A stretch of DNA of 64,000 nt from an uncultured Pelagibacteraceae bacterium (GCA_902592375.1 CACJEG010000001.1:62001-126000), one strand, 5' to 3'. Shown: positions 7,354 to 17,914, numbered from the stretch's first letter. A program made the numbers and translations. The notes: generated by a model from the letters alone, not told the origin.

Positions 7354-8370
7354 TTAAATTATTTTTGAAATAAATTTTATTACAGAAAAAAATCCCATTT
7401 TTGGTTTGATAGCAGATCCCTTTTGGTTCATATTTGAATTCTTTAAATAGTAATTATGAGCATCTAACATAAGTTCAGCAGTGCTTTTGGTAGGTACAAA
7501 ATTCAAATCTTTTTTAATTTTTGAAATATCCAATACAATATTACTTACAAGAATTTTATTATGATAATCTATAAAATTAATAAGTCTTAAAAAAGATAAT
7601 ATCTTTAAAATAATCAAGCCTAAATTTTTATTAAAATGTCTTATTTTAGATTTTGATCCAGTTTTATTTATAAGATATTCAAAAGTTTCTCTCATTGTTT
7701 CAACTTTTTCGCACCCAATATTATACACATGCTTTCCTTTTAAATTTAAAGAATTTTCAATTGCAATAAATAAATCGGACGCAGAAACAAATTGCAGTTT
7801 ATTAGAACCATCTCCTAAAATCCAAAGAGTACAATTGTCTTTTAAAAACTCAAAAAGCACTCCAAGACGATGTGCTCTTGATTTATCAACAATAATTGGA
7901 CACCTAAAAATTGAAATATTTAATTCAGAGTCTGTATCCAATAAAAGTGTCTCAACTTCAGATTTTGTTATTCCATAATAATTTTTACATGAAATTGGTT
8001 CAGTTTCACTAATTAAATAATCATAATTTTTTTCATAAAGTGAAAATGTTGAGGTAAAAATTAAATTCTCAACATTGTTATTTATAGCTGATTTTTTTAT
8101 ATTATTAGATCCTTCTACGTTTGTTTTAAATATTTTCTTTTTGTTGTGAGTATCAAATATTTCAGATGCAAAATGAAAAATTATGTTAGGTTTTTCTTTG
8201 GTAATTACTTCATCAATTTCTGCAAAATTTCCTATGTCAGCTTTATAAAAATTTACATCACTTGAATTAGACAAATCAACAAGTACTAATTCATAATTTT
8301 GCATAAAATATTCTTTAGCAAGATTGCCTAGAAAGCCATTAGATCCTGTTATTAATATTTTTTTTTTCAT
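7354..8370 (-). CDS. NAD-dependent epimerase/dehydratase (extended SDR)
   Basis: An extended short-chain dehydrogenase of the nucleotide-sugar epimerase type. The Rossmann motif GSNGFLG is at residues 9-15, a TSTFS segment near 106-110 supplies the active-site Ser/Thr, and YGITK at 132-136 is the YxxxK catalytic pair. The 338-residue length fits. The start overlaps the stop of the upstream GT87-type gene by ATGA, so both are likely used together in surface-glycan or lipid-linked sugar synthesis. The exact sugar substrate cannot be told. Confidence 0.8.
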   Translation of the reverse strand: MKKKILITGSNGFLGNLAKEYFMQNYELVLVDLSNSSDVNFYKADIGNFAEIDEVITKEKPNIIFHFASEIFDTHNKKKIFKTNVEGSNNIKKSAINNNVENLIFTSTFSLYEKNYDYLISETEPISCKNYYGITKSEVETLLLDTDSELNISIFRCPIIVDKSRAHRLGVLFEFLKDNCTLWILGDGSNKLQFVSASDLFIAIENSLNLKGKHVYNIGCEKVETMRETFEYLINKTGSKSKIRHFNKNLGLIILKILSFLRLINFIDYHNKILVSNIVLDISKIKKDLNFVPTKSTAELMLDAHNYYLKNSNMNQKGSAIKPKMGFFSVIKFISKII

Positions 8371-9500
8371 ACTGAAACTAAACTATTTTTTTTTATGTGT
8401 TTAACAAAGAAAATAATAAAAATTGTAAAAATTAAAAACATTCCAGATTGATATAACATATCATTGTCAATCCAATGTCTAATTATTCTATGAAAATAAA
8501 AGTAATAAATAGTTAAATATAAACCATATTTAGATATATCAGATTTATAATTATTAATTGTATATATTAGCAAAGGTAGCATTAAAACATAATCATAATT
8601 TGAGTGTGGCATAAAAATTAAAGGTAAGAAACAAATTACAGATAATTTAGCTAATTTATTATTTATATCTTTTATTTGATATAAAAAATAAATATTCCCA
8701 AGTAAAACTATTCCTAATTGAAGTATTTTATTTGTGACATTATTTTCCTTCAAAAAATAAATATTCATAATCGAATACAAGTCACCAGTTCTGGTATAAT
8801 TGCCTTGAAAGTTCATTATAAGTGGGTCAAAAAAATTAGAAATGAAAGGACTATTTGTGTAGTAGCTATAAAATAACCAGCCAATTATAGTTGTAAGAGA
8901 AGTTAATAATAATTTCTTAATTTTTTTTTCAACAAGTAAATTTAAAAATAACACATAACCTGTGCTATATTTTACATAGGAAATACCTGATACAATCAAA
9001 TTAAAGTTTTTAAAAAGATTTGACATTGTTAAGAAGGGTAACATTAAAAAAAATAACACCATTAAACTATTCTGACCCAGATTAAGGGTCATCCTTGTAG
9101 GATGAGAAGTTAAAAAAATTCCTATTATCAAATATGTAGATAGAGTAGATACATTATTTGACCTACAAAGAATAATTGGTATTAAAAAAGCAAAAAAAAC
9201 ATTAAGTATAATCCATATAATTTTTGCTTGTTCCCATTCAACAAGAGTTATTGGATATAATAAAATAAATAAAAAATGCCCGTATCTTCCGTGTTGACAC
9301 CCTAAAAAAACATCTCCTGTTCTCATCTGATATTCATAATGATTTATCCCATCCCAAAAAAGTTTAGATGGTTGCCACATTAAATCACAGCTATTAGATA
9401 AACCTTTAGAAATTGTTTGTATAAAAAAACTTGCAACTACAATTGATAGAAAAATAAATATTATTTTATTTCTTTTGGTTAATTCTAAAAAAAATTTCAT
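8367..9500 (-). CDS. Polytopic membrane protein, GT87/DUF2029-like
   Basis: A 377-residue integral membrane protein with roughly ten hydrophobic spans. The periplasmic loop after the first span contains the CDLMWQPSKLFWDG stretch and an Asp/Arg-containing loop, resembling GT87 (DUF2029) polyprenyl-phosphate-mannose dependent mannosyltransferases. Adjacent sugar epimerase gene (4-nt overlap) supports a glycan role. The family call rests on overall architecture and is moderate; another GT-C family is possible. Confidence 0.55.
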   Translation of the reverse strand: MKFFLELTKRNKIIFIFLSIVVASFFIQTISKGLSNSCDLMWQPSKLFWDGINHYEYQMRTGDVFLGCQHGRYGHFLFILLYPITLVEWEQAKIIWIILNVFFAFLIPIILCRSNNVSTLSTYLIIGIFLTSHPTRMTLNLGQNSLMVLFFLMLPFLTMSNLFKNFNLIVSGISYVKYSTGYVLFLNLLVEKKIKKLLLTSLTTIIGWLFYSYYTNSPFISNFFDPLIMNFQGNYTRTGDLYSIMNIYFLKENNVTNKILQLGIVLLGNIYFLYQIKDINNKLAKLSVICFLPLIFMPHSNYDYVLMLPLLIYTINNYKSDISKYGLYLTIYYFYFHRIIRHWIDNDMLYQSGMFLIFTIFIIFFVKHIKKNSLVSV

Positions 9501-9516
9501 TTTCTTTACTAAAATT

Positions 9517-9918
9517 TTAAGAAACTAGTGCTCTTTTTAAATATTTGATATCAAGATTACAATCTTTATATCCTCTCTTAACTACGTTAAAATATCTTTC
9601 TGTAGGATACATAAATGGAGTTTTTTTTAACATTGTGTAGGTCATTACTTTTTTTCCATAATAATAAAAATAATATTTTTTATAAAGAATTGGAAAATCT
9701 TCATATACGTCTAATTTTTTTTCATCACTTTTAGAAATTTCAAATAAACCACCAGGAACAATAGAGTTTTTTTTAGGCTCGATATCTGCAGCTCTATATT
9801 TGCTTCTAAAAGTTAATCTAAAATCTTTTAAATTAATTTTTTTTAAAAAAATACTATCTTTGCATCTTCGTTTCATTTGAAGATGATGAAGATTACTACC
9901 GTAAGCAAAATACAACAT
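9517..9918 (-). CDS. Gamma-glutamylcyclotransferase-like (AIG2-like) protein
   Basis: A 133-residue protein starting MLYFAYGSNLHHLQM, the YGSN signature of the gamma-glutamylcyclotransferase fold, which releases 5-oxoproline from gamma-glutamyl amines. A likely catalytic Glu lies in the DVYEDFPILYKK segment. It overlaps the upstream CinA-like gene by 1 nt (TAATG). The substrate is unknown; glutathione degradation or repair of gamma-glutamyl compounds are options. Confidence 0.75.
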   Translation of the reverse strand: MLYFAYGSNLHHLQMKRRCKDSIFLKKINLKDFRLTFRSKYRAADIEPKKNSIVPGGLFEISKSDEKKLDVYEDFPILYKKYYFYYYGKKVMTYTMLKKTPFMYPTERYFNVVKRGYKDCNLDIKYLKRALVS

Positions 9919-10667
9919 TATCTATCAACTATCTCTATTTTTTTAGCATTCACAAATTTTAAAACCTGATCATTACAATCATCAATTTTACTTTGATCTT
10001 CTGACCTTATTACTATTGAAACACCTAATTTGCCTGCATGAAAAAAAGGGTAGCTTCCTATTTCAACTTCTTGATTATCATTCTGAATTTTTGTTAAAGA
10101 GTTAGCTATTTCACTTTCAACAGTTCTTAAACTGATTGTAAGACTTTTGATAGGTTCTCCCCCTACTATACTATTGGTTAAGCCACCTAACATTGATTTT
10201 AAAATTGATGGCACACCTGGCAAAGAAAATACATTTTCAACATTAAATCCTGGTGCACCACTTGTAGGATTTAAAATTAATTTTGCATTCTCTGGCATCC
10301 AAGCCATCTTTTGTCTACCCTCATTAAATTCACCTGGCTGATAATATGCTTCTAAAATTTTATAAGCTTCTTTATGAACCTCGTATTTAATTCCAAATGC
10401 TTTAGAAACTGATTGAGCTGTAATATCATCATGAGTGGGTCCAATACCACCAGTTGTAAAAACATATTCATATTTTGATCTAAGTAAATTTAAAGTATCA
10501 ACAATAGTCTCCTCAACATCAGGTATTACTCTAACTTCTGCAATATTTACTCCAATTGAATTAAGCCAAATTGCCAAAGTTGAGGTATTTGTATCTTGAG
10601 TTCTACCAGATAAAATTTCATTACCAATAATTAAAATTGATGCATTAACTTTTACTTTTTTATCCAT
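9918..10667 (-). CDS. CinA-like molybdopterin-binding domain protein
   Basis: A 249-residue protein of the MoaB/Mog fold (COG1058) with the motifs IIGNEILSGRTQDTNT (residues ~12-27) and TTGGIGPTHDD (~71-81). It corresponds to the N-terminal half of CinA and lacks the C-terminal nicotinamide-nucleotide amidase domain. Full CinA hydrolyses ADP-ribose and NMN; whether this short version is an ADP-ribose pyrophosphatase is not visible. It is divergent from sfsA with a 20-nt gap. Confidence 0.8.
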   Translation of the reverse strand: MDKKVKVNASILIIGNEILSGRTQDTNTSTLAIWLNSIGVNIAEVRVIPDVEETIVDTLNLLRSKYEYVFTTGGIGPTHDDITAQSVSKAFGIKYEVHKEAYKILEAYYQPGEFNEGRQKMAWMPENAKLILNPTSGAPGFNVENVFSLPGVPSILKSMLGGLTNSIVGGEPIKSLTISLRTVESEIANSLTKIQNDNQEVEIGSYPFFHAGKLGVSIVIRSEDQSKIDDCNDQVLKFVNAKKIEIVDR

Positions 10668-10687
10668 ATGAAATATATAATTTAGTA

Positions 10688-11386
10688 ATGGAATTTACCA
10701 AGTCTTTAATAAAAGGCAAACTAATCAAACGTTATAAAAGGTTTTTTACTGACGTTAAGCTCAGTAAAGAAATTGTCACAGCTCATTGTCCTAACACGGG
10801 ATCAATGAAAGGATTATTAGATGAAGGTAATGAAGTTTATCTGCTTCCTAATAATGATCCAAAAAGGAAACTTAAGTATGGATTGGAAATTATTAAATCT
10901 AGAAAAAATTTAGTTGGAGTAAATACACAAATGGCAAATAGAATAGTTGAGCATGCTCTCAAAAATAATTTAGTAAATGAGCTCAAGAATAATGATATTA
11001 TAAAACCAGAGGTTTTTTTTAACAAAGAAACAAGATTTGATTTTTTATTAGAGAAAAAGGGTCAAAAAATGTTTGTTGAAGTTAAAAATGTTACTTTATT
11101 TAGAAATAAAGATATTGCTGAATTTCCAGATGCGCCAACAGCAAGGGGAACTAAGCATTTATTAACTCTTATTGATGCCATAAAAAGAAGTTATAAAACA
11201 TACTTAATTTTTTTAGTTCAAATACAAAATATGAAATATTTTAAAATAGCTAAAGATATAGACGAACAATATTATAAGAACTATTTAATAGCAAAAAAAG
11301 CTGGTGTAAATTTTTTAGCATATAGATGTGATATAAGTTCTAAAAAAATTTTTATAGATAAAAAATTAAAAATTATAGATGACTGA
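10688..11386 (+). CDS. sfsA: DNA/RNA nuclease SfsA
   Basis: A 232-residue SfsA family protein, originally described as a sugar-fermentation stimulation protein and carrying a restriction-nuclease-like fold. Family features are the N-terminal RYKRFFTDV segment, AHCPNTGSMKG (residues ~38-48), and the catalytic-like FLLEKKGQKMFVEVKNVT and FPDAPTARGTKHL stretches. It overlaps map by 8 nt. Its cellular role is poorly known. Confidence 0.9.
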   Translation: MEFTKSLIKGKLIKRYKRFFTDVKLSKEIVTAHCPNTGSMKGLLDEGNEVYLLPNNDPKRKLKYGLEIIKSRKNLVGVNTQMANRIVEHALKNNLVNELKNNDIIKPEVFFNKETRFDFLLEKKGQKMFVEVKNVTLFRNKDIAEFPDAPTARGTKHLLTLIDAIKRSYKTYLIFLVQIQNMKYFKIAKDIDEQYYKNYLIAKKAGVNFLAYRCDISSKKIFIDKKLKIIDD

Positions 11387-12149
11387 TTATAAAGAGAAAT
11401 TTGAAAAAATGAGAATTGCAGGAAATTTAGCTGCAAGAACTTTGGATATGTTAACTGAGAATATTAAAGAAGGTGTAACCACTGATTATATAGATAAACT
11501 AGGTTATGAATTTATAAAAGACAATGGAGGCTACTCTGCGCCACTATATTATAGAGGGTTTACAAAATCTTTATGTACTTCTTTAAATCATGTTGTGTGT
11601 CATGGCGTACCATCAGATAGAATTTTGCAAGAAGGTGACGCTGTAAATGTTGATATCACAGCAATTGTTGATGAGCATTATGGTGATACAAGCAGAATGT
11701 TTTGCATTGGAAAAACTCCTGTTAAGTTAAACAATCTTATAGATGCTACTTATGAGTCTATGATGAGAGCAATTAAAATTTTAAAACCTGGAATTAAATT
11801 AGGGGATATTGGTTATGAAATTCAATCTTTTGTAGAAGAAAAAGGATTTTCAGTTGTCAGAGATTTTTGTGGTCACGGAATAAGTACAACATTTCATGAG
11901 CCACCAAATATTTTACACTATGGTAAAAAAAATACAGGCATGGAATTAAAACCTGGTATGACATTTACTATAGAACCAATGATAAACGCAGGCAAATATG
12001 ATGTAAAAATGTTGAATGATGGATGGACAGCTGTTACAAAAGATAAATCTTTATCTGCACAATTTGAACATACGTTAGGAATTACTGAAAATGGTTATGA
12101 AATCTTTACAGAATCTGCTAAAGGTTATTCTAAGCCCCCATACTTATAA
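11379..12149 (+). CDS. map: Methionine aminopeptidase, type I
   Basis: Removes the initiator methionine from nascent proteins. The 256-residue protein has all metal ligands of type I MAP: D92, D103, H166, E199 and E230, with the catalytic His at residue 75 (VCHGVP). Type I is indicated by the absence of the long insert of type II. It overlaps sfsA and is followed after 3 nt by purB, so it probably leads the purine operon transcript. Confidence 0.96.
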   Translation: MTDYKEKFEKMRIAGNLAARTLDMLTENIKEGVTTDYIDKLGYEFIKDNGGYSAPLYYRGFTKSLCTSLNHVVCHGVPSDRILQEGDAVNVDITAIVDEHYGDTSRMFCIGKTPVKLNNLIDATYESMMRAIKILKPGIKLGDIGYEIQSFVEEKGFSVVRDFCGHGISTTFHEPPNILHYGKKNTGMELKPGMTFTIEPMINAGKYDVKMLNDGWTAVTKDKSLSAQFEHTLGITENGYEIFTESAKGYSKPPYL

Positions 12150-12152
12150 TTA

Positions 12153-13445
12153 ATGATTAAAAGATACTCGCGAAAAGAATTAACTGATATTTGGTCAGAA
12201 GAAAATAAATACAAAATCTGGTTAGATGTTGAGGTTGCAGCTGCAGAAGCAATGGAAAAACTTGGTCAAATTCCAAAAGGTGTTGCTTCAATAGTTAAAA
12301 AAAAAGCCAGAATTAATGTAAGCAGAATTCACAAAATAGAATCTGAGGTAAAACATGACGTAATAGCATTTCTTACCTCAGTAACTGAAAAAGCTGGAAT
12401 AAAAGCACGTTACCTACATCAAGGAATGACATCATCAGATGTTTTAGATACTAGCTTTAATATTCAATTAGTCCAATCAGGTAAAATCATTTTAAAAGAT
12501 ATAGATCAAATTTTAAAAGTTTTAAAAAAACAAGCCAAAAAATATAAATTTACACCGTGTATGGGAAGAAGCCATGGTATCCATGCTGAACCAATTACTT
12601 TTGGATTAAAATTGGCTTCGTTTTACGAGGAATTTAAAAGAAACAGAAATAGACTGAAAAATGCGATAGATGAAGTATCAACTTGCGCAATATCTGGTGC
12701 TGTTGGAACATTTGCTAACATTAATCCAAATGTTGAAAAACATGTGGCAAAAAAATTAGGACTTAAAGTTGAACCAATTTCTACACAAGTAATTCCAAGA
12801 GATAGACATGCATTTTATTTTTCTGTTTTAGGTATTATTGCAGGGTCTATTGAAAGAGTAGCAGTTGAAATAAGACATCTACAAAGAACTGAAGTTTATG
12901 AACTACAAGAATATTTTTCTAAAAATCAAAAAGGATCCTCTGCAATGCCTCATAAAAAAAATCCAATCTTAAGCGAAAATTTAACTGGCTTAGCTAGGAT
13001 GGTTAGAAGTACAGTTGTGCCAGCACTTGAAAACATAGCGCTTTGGCATGAAAGAGATATTTCTCATTCAAGTGTTGAAAGAAATATCGGACCAGATGCT
13101 AATATAACAACTGATTTTGCACTGGTTAGACTTACAAATATTTTAGATAGCATGATTGTTTATCCTAAAAAAATGCTTGAAAACTTAAATTTAACAAAAG
13201 GTTTAATTTTCTCTCAAGAAGTTATGTTGGAATTAACTAAAACAGGATTAAGCAGAGAAAAATCTTATAGATTAGTACAATCTTATGCAAAAAAATGTTT
13301 TGCACAGAATTTAAATTTAATTGACGTCATTTCATCTGATAAATTTATAATGAGTAAAATTTCCACAAAAAAAATAAAATCTATATTTAATTATTCTAAA
13401 CACTTTAAAAATGTAAATTTTATCTTTAGAAGAGTTTTTAAATAA
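12153..13445 (+). CDS. purB: Adenylosuccinate lyase
   Basis: Catalyses two fumarate-releasing steps of purine synthesis (SAICAR to AICAR and adenylosuccinate to AMP). The 430-residue protein carries TSSD (93-96), the catalytic histidine region RSHGIHAEP (H141) and the fumarase-family signature [11 protein letters not shown] (261-271). It begins a plus-strand purine block purB-purC-purS-purQ-purL. The purC start overlaps the purB stop by 1 nt. Confidence 0.97.
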   Translation: MIKRYSRKELTDIWSEENKYKIWLDVEVAAAEAMEKLGQIPKGVASIVKKKARINVSRIHKIESEVKHDVIAFLTSVTEKAGIKARYLHQGMTSSDVLDTSFNIQLVQSGKIILKDIDQILKVLKKQAKKYKFTPCMGRSHGIHAEPITFGLKLASFYEEFKRNRNRLKNAIDEVSTCAISGAVGTFANINPNVEKHVAKKLGLKVEPISTQVIPRDRHAFYFSVLGIIAGSIERVAVEIRHLQRTEVYELQEYFSKNQKGSSAMPHKKNPILSENLTGLARMVRSTVVPALENIALWHERDISHSSVERNIGPDANITTDFALVRLTNILDSMIVYPKKMLENLNLTKGLIFSQEVMLELTKTGLSREKSYRLVQSYAKKCFAQNLNLIDVISSDKFIMSKISTKKIKSIFNYSKHFKNVNFIFRRVFK

Positions 13446-14230
13446 TGAAAAAAGGTAAAAAATTATACGAAGGGAAAGCTAAAATCATTTATGCAACAAA
13501 TGATAAAAACTTAGTTATCCAATATTTTAAAGATGACGCAACTGCTTTTAATAATCAAAAAAAAACTACCATTGAAGGTAAAGGTGTTCTAAATAACAGA
13601 ATATCAGAACATATACTCTCTAACCTCTCTCAAATAGGAATTAAAAATCATTTAGTAAAAAGATTAAACATGCGTGAGCAAATTATTAAGCTAGTAGAAA
13701 TAATTCCGATCGAATTCATTGTGAGAAATGTTGCAACAGGCTCGATTACTAAAAGATTAGGTATTGAGGACGGTACTGTTTTAAAAGAACCTCTAATCGA
13801 ATACTGCTTGAAAGATGACAAGCTTGGAGATCCATTAATTTCTGAAGAGCATATCTTAGCATTTGATTGGGCATCAAAAACAGAAATAGACAAAGTTAAA
13901 AAAATGATTTTAAGAATTAATGATTTTATGATTGGGATGTTTAGAGGTGTAGGAATTAAACTTATAGATTTTAAATTAGAATTTGGAAGAATTAAAATTG
14001 ATGGAAAAAATGAAATTATTTTAGCTGATGAAATAAGTCCTGATACATGCAGATTGTGGGATAGTATTACAGAAAAAAAATTAGACAAAGATCGATTTAG
14101 AAAAGATCTTGGTGATCTAATCCCAGCCTATACGGAGGTTGCTAAAAGATTAGGTATACTACATGAACAATCTAATGTTTCGGCAGTAAATGTAACAAAA
14201 TTATCTTCAGTTAAAAGAAAGAAAAAATGA
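13445..14230 (+). CDS. purC: SAICAR synthetase
   Basis: Phosphoribosylaminoimidazole-succinocarboxamide synthase, which joins aspartate to CAIR with ATP. The 261 residues include [10 protein letters not shown] at the N-terminus, the [10 protein letters not shown] segment and the metal/nucleotide region [13 protein letters not shown]. It comes immediately before the purL/Q/S complex genes and overlaps purS by 4 nt. The C-terminal tail is lysine-rich and slightly longer than in E. coli. Confidence 0.97.
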   Translation: MKKGKKLYEGKAKIIYATNDKNLVIQYFKDDATAFNNQKKTTIEGKGVLNNRISEHILSNLSQIGIKNHLVKRLNMREQIIKLVEIIPIEFIVRNVATGSITKRLGIEDGTVLKEPLIEYCLKDDKLGDPLISEEHILAFDWASKTEIDKVKKMILRINDFMIGMFRGVGIKLIDFKLEFGRIKIDGKNEIILADEISPDTCRLWDSITEKKLDKDRFRKDLGDLIPAYTEVAKRLGILHEQSNVSAVNVTKLSSVKRKKK

Positions 14231-14469
14231 AAATTTCAGTAATCATAACTCTAAAAAAAGATGTACTTGATCCACAAGGTAAAGTAATTCATCAAACTCT
14301 AGATGGAATGGGTTTTGATGATGTTAATGAAGTTAGACAAGGCAAATATTTTGAAATAGACACTAAAGAAACTGATAATGACAAAGCAAAAGCTATAGTT
14401 GAAGAAATGTGTAAAAAACTTTTGGCAAATCTTGTAATTGAAAATTATAAAATTATTGATCCAAAGTAA
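14227..14469 (+). CDS. purS: FGAM synthase subunit PurS
   Basis: The 80-residue structural subunit that bridges PurL and PurQ in the three-part formylglycinamidine synthase. The sequence ILDPQGK-like segment ([18 protein letters not shown]) and the short length are diagnostic. It overlaps purC by ATGA and precedes purQ by 3 nt. Its presence agrees with the short PurL form encoded downstream. Confidence 0.95.
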   Translation: MKISVIITLKKDVLDPQGKVIHQTLDGMGFDDVNEVRQGKYFEIDTKETDNDKAKAIVEEMCKKLLANLVIENYKIIDPK

Positions 14470-14472
14470 TTA

Positions 14473-15156
14473 ATGAAATCATCAGTTATTACTTTTCCTG
14501 GTTCAAATTGTGACAGAGACATGGATGTCGCTTTGAAGAAGTTTGGATTCAAAAATAAAATGGTTTGGCATGCTGATGCTGAGTTACCAAAAAGTGATTT
14601 AGTTGTATTGCCAGGTGGTTTTTCATATGGGGACTACTTAAGATGTGGAAGTATGGCATCTAAATCAAAAATAATGCAGTCTGTAATTAATTTTGCAAAT
14701 TCAGGAGGTTTGGTTATGGGTATCTGTAATGGATTTCAAATATTAGTAGAAACTGGTTTAGTTCCAGGCGTTTTGCTTAGAAATAAATATTTGGAATTTA
14801 TATGTAAAAACGTTTTTGTAAAAATCAACGATAAACAAAATAAATATTTTAAAAATGTTAATAATGACGTTTTAGAATTTCATATAGCTCATAATGAAGG
14901 AAATTATTTTTGTACCAATGATCAATTAAAAAAAATTGAAGATAATAATCAAATAGCTATTAATTATTGTGATGAAAATGGAAATATAGAAGATCAATTT
15001 AATCCTAATGGATCTATAAAAAATATTGCCGGTATATTTAATAAAGAAAAAAATGTTCTGGGAATGATGCCTCATCCTGAAAGAATGATTGATACATCTT
15101 TATCTGGTGAGGATGGATCTATATTTTTTAAAAACTTAATAAAAAACTTAAAATGA
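14473..15156 (+). CDS. purQ: FGAM synthase, glutaminase subunit PurQ
   Basis: Class I glutamine amidotransferase that supplies ammonia to PurL. The 227-residue protein has the nucleophile Cys85 in GICNGFQ and the His/Glu pair in MMPHPER near the C-terminus. The N-terminal FPGSNCDRD segment is typical. It overlaps purL by ATGA. Confidence 0.97.
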   Translation: MKSSVITFPGSNCDRDMDVALKKFGFKNKMVWHADAELPKSDLVVLPGGFSYGDYLRCGSMASKSKIMQSVINFANSGGLVMGICNGFQILVETGLVPGVLLRNKYLEFICKNVFVKINDKQNKYFKNVNNDVLEFHIAHNEGNYFCTNDQLKKIEDNNQIAINYCDENGNIEDQFNPNGSIKNIAGIFNKEKNVLGMMPHPERMIDTSLSGEDGSIFFKNLIKNLK

Positions 15157-17345
15157 TTGTAAATGAACAAGTAGCAGTTGATCATGGCCTAAAGAAAGAT
15201 GAATACGCTAAAATTTGTGAACTGTTAAAAAGAACTCCAAATATCACTGAATTAGGTATTTTTTCTGCAATGTGGAATGAGCATTGTTCTTATAAATCAT
15301 CAAGATTACATTTAAAAAAGCTACCTACTAAAGGTAAGAAAGTTATTCAAGGTCCGGGAGAAAATGCTGGTGTTATCGATATTGAGGATAATGATGCAAT
15401 AGTTTTTAAAATAGAAAGTCACAATCACCCTTCATTTATTGAGCCATATCAAGGTGCTGCTACTGGTGTTGGGGGAATAATGAGAGATGTATTTACAATG
15501 GGCGCAAGACCAATAGCTAACTTAAACTCTATTCATTTTGGGTCTCCGCAACATAAAAAAACGAAAAATTTATTAAGAGGTGTTGTTCATGGAATAGGTG
15601 GTTATGGAAATTGTATGGGTGTTCCTACAATTGCTGGTCAAACAAGTTTTGATAGTTCATATAATGGAAATATTTTAGTTAACGCAATGACATTAGGATT
15701 GGTCAAAAAAGATAAGATTTTTTACTCTAAAGCAGCAGGTTTAAACAAACCAGTTATTTATGTTGGATCTAAAACTGGAAGAGATGGAATACATGGTGCA
15801 AGTATGGCTTCAGCAAATTTTGATGAAAAAATTGAGGAAAAAAAACCAACAGTTCAAGTTGGAGATCCGTTTACTGAAAAACTTTTACTTGAAGCTTGTT
15901 TAGAGTTAATGGCTGGAGACTCAATTATAGCCATTCAAGATATGGGTGCAGCTGGTTTAACTTCTTCAAGTGTTGAAATGGCTTCAAAGGGAAATCTTGG
16001 AATAGAAATTAATCTCAGCAAAGTACCTTGTAGAGAAGCCAAAATGACACCTTATGAAATAATGCTCTCAGAGAGCCAAGAAAGAATGTTGATCGTATTG
16101 GAAAACGGTAAAGAAGAACAAGCAAAAAAAATATTTGATAAATGGAATTTAGATTTTGCAGTAATTGGAAAAACTACTAAATCAAAAAAAATAGAACTTT
16201 ATTTTAATGAAAAAAAAGTTGCGGATATTCCAGTTAATACTTTAGTTGAAAACTCTCCTATGTATGATCGAAAATGGAAAAAATCCAAACTTCCTAAAAA
16301 AAATAAAATTAAAAAAGAAGATATTAAACATTTAAAAATTATTGATACTTTAAAAAAAATTTTAGCAAATCCAAATATATGTAGCAAAGAATGGATTTGG
16401 CAACAGTATGATCATACAGTCATGGGTGACACAATACAAAAGCCTGGTGGAGATGCTGGAGTTGTACGGGTTCACGGAACAAATAAAGCTGTAGCTGCCT
16501 CTGTAGATTCTTCTGCAGTTTATTGCTGGGCGCATCCTTTAACTGGTGGAAAGCAAGTAGTATGTGAAAGTTTTAGAAACCTTATATCCGTAGGGGCTAA
16601 ACCAATTGCTATTACTAACTGTTTAAATTTTGGGAGTCCTGAAAATGAAGAAAACATGGGTGAGTTTGTTGAATGTGTTCAAGGAATCAGTGAAGCAAGT
16701 GAATATTTAAAATTCCCAGTAGTTTCAGGAAATGTTTCTTTTTATAATCAAACCAAAGATGAAGGTATTAAACCTACTCCTGCTATTGGAGGTATCGGTT
16801 TAATAAAAAACTATAATAAAATGATCACTATGGATTTTAAAGAAATTGGTAATATAGCTTTAGTTATTGGAAAGACAGAGGGGCATATAGATCAAAGTAT
16901 GTTTGCAAGAAACATTTTAAATGAAAAAAATGGTCCTCCTCCTGAAATAAATCTATTTAACGAAAAAAACAATGGAGAAACTTTATTAAAACTTGTTGAA
17001 AATAATCTTATTAAAAGTGCTCATGATGTTTCTTTAGGTGGTATCATTACTGCTGTAGCTAAAATGTGTATAAAAGGTAAAAAAGGAATTAATTTAAATA
17101 AACCAAAATATTTGATTAATGAAATGGAGTATTTCTTCGGCGAAGATCAGGGTAGATATATTATAGAAATTAACAAAAAAGATTCTAAAAAAGTAACTGA
17201 TATATTGAATAAAAATGCAGTCCATTTTGATGAACTTGGCACAATTATTGAAAATGAAGTATATATTAACGATAAGACAAAAGTTACAATTGACGAATTA
17301 TCAACTTCAAATAAAAGTTGGTTAAGCAACTATATGAGTAAATAA
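15153..17345 (+). CDS. purL: FGAM synthase subunit PurL (short type)
   Basis: ATP-dependent formylglycinamide ribonucleotide amidotransferase synthetase subunit. At 730 residues it is the small PurL that needs PurS and PurQ, both encoded just upstream. Motifs include the SHNHPSFIEPYQGAATG substrate loop near residue 90 and paired AIRS-like domains (GDAGVVRVHGT, LTGGKQVV). It overlaps bolA by 1 nt. Confidence 0.97.
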   Translation: MIVNEQVAVDHGLKKDEYAKICELLKRTPNITELGIFSAMWNEHCSYKSSRLHLKKLPTKGKKVIQGPGENAGVIDIEDNDAIVFKIESHNHPSFIEPYQGAATGVGGIMRDVFTMGARPIANLNSIHFGSPQHKKTKNLLRGVVHGIGGYGNCMGVPTIAGQTSFDSSYNGNILVNAMTLGLVKKDKIFYSKAAGLNKPVIYVGSKTGRDGIHGASMASANFDEKIEEKKPTVQVGDPFTEKLLLEACLELMAGDSIIAIQDMGAAGLTSSSVEMASKGNLGIEINLSKVPCREAKMTPYEIMLSESQERMLIVLENGKEEQAKKIFDKWNLDFAVIGKTTKSKKIELYFNEKKVADIPVNTLVENSPMYDRKWKKSKLPKKNKIKKEDIKHLKIIDTLKKILANPNICSKEWIWQQYDHTVMGDTIQKPGGDAGVVRVHGTNKAVAASVDSSAVYCWAHPLTGGKQVVCESFRNLISVGAKPIAITNCLNFGSPENEENMGEFVECVQGISEASEYLKFPVVSGNVSFYNQTKDEGIKPTPAIGGIGLIKNYNKMITMDFKEIGNIALVIGKTEGHIDQSMFARNILNEKNGPPPEINLFNEKNNGETLLKLVENNLIKSAHDVSLGGIITAVAKMCIKGKKGINLNKPKYLINEMEYFFGEDQGRYIIEINKKDSKKVTDILNKNAVHFDELGTIIENEVYINDKTKVTIDELSTSNKSWLSNYMSK

Positions 17346-17575
17346 TGGCGATGGATTTAAAGGAAATTGAGAATTTTATAAAAGAGGCAATGCCTGATGC
17401 AATTGTTGAAATACAAGATTTAGCAGGTGATGGAAATCATTATTCAGCAACAGTTACGTCATCTCAATTTTCTGGAAAAAGTAAAATTGAGCAACATAAA
17501 ATGGTTTACAACTCATTAAAAGGTAGAATGGGTAATGAACTGCATGCATTAGCAATTAAAACAAAGGAGAGTTAA
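17345..17575 (+). CDS. BolA family protein
   Basis: A 76-residue BolA-like protein with the DLAGDGNHYSATVTSSQF and FSGKSKIEQHKMVYNSL segments. BolA proteins bind CGFS glutaredoxins and share [2Fe-2S] clusters with them, and a CGFS glutaredoxin gene follows directly. It is cotranscribed with purL (1-nt overlap). The role in iron-sulfur trafficking is inferred from the pair. Confidence 0.93.
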   Translation: MAMDLKEIENFIKEAMPDAIVEIQDLAGDGNHYSATVTSSQFSGKSKIEQHKMVYNSLKGRMGNELHALAIKTKES

Positions 17576-17914
17576 ATGGATCAACAAACAAATGATTTAA
17601 TAAAAAATGAAATTGAAAACAACGAAGTATGTTTGTTTATGAAAGGCACACCTGATGCTCCTCAATGTGGATTTTCAATGGCTACCTCAAATATTTTAAA
17701 AATACTAGAAGTAAATTTTAAAGGTATAAATGTTTTAGAAAATCAAAATTTAAGAGAGGGTATTAAGGTTTTTAGTGATTGGCCAACAATCCCGCAACTT
17801 TATGTGAAAAATGAATTTATAGGTGGATGTGACATTGTTAAAGAAATGTACGAAAGTGGTGAGTTAGCAAAACTTTTTGAAAGCAGAAATATAAATTTTA
17901 AACCTAAGAGTTAA
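17576..17914 (+). CDS. grxD: Monothiol glutaredoxin (Grx4 type)
   Basis: A 112-residue monothiol glutaredoxin with MKGTPDAPQCGFS (CGFS at 31-34), the WPTIPQLYV cis-proline loop and GGCDIV glutathione-binding segment. It delivers iron-sulfur clusters with BolA, whose gene ends just before it with no gap. Its stop codon abuts that of the convergent rpsD, leaving no intergenic space for a terminator. Confidence 0.96.
   Translation: MDQQTNDLIKNEIENNEVCLFMKGTPDAPQCGFSMATSNILKILEVNFKGINVLENQNLREGIKVFSDWPTIPQLYVKNEFIGGCDIVKEMYESGELAKLFESRNINFKPKS

Noticed and set aside
13648-14088. Minus-strand frame of 146 codons
   Set aside because: Lies wholly inside purC, which has intact family motifs.
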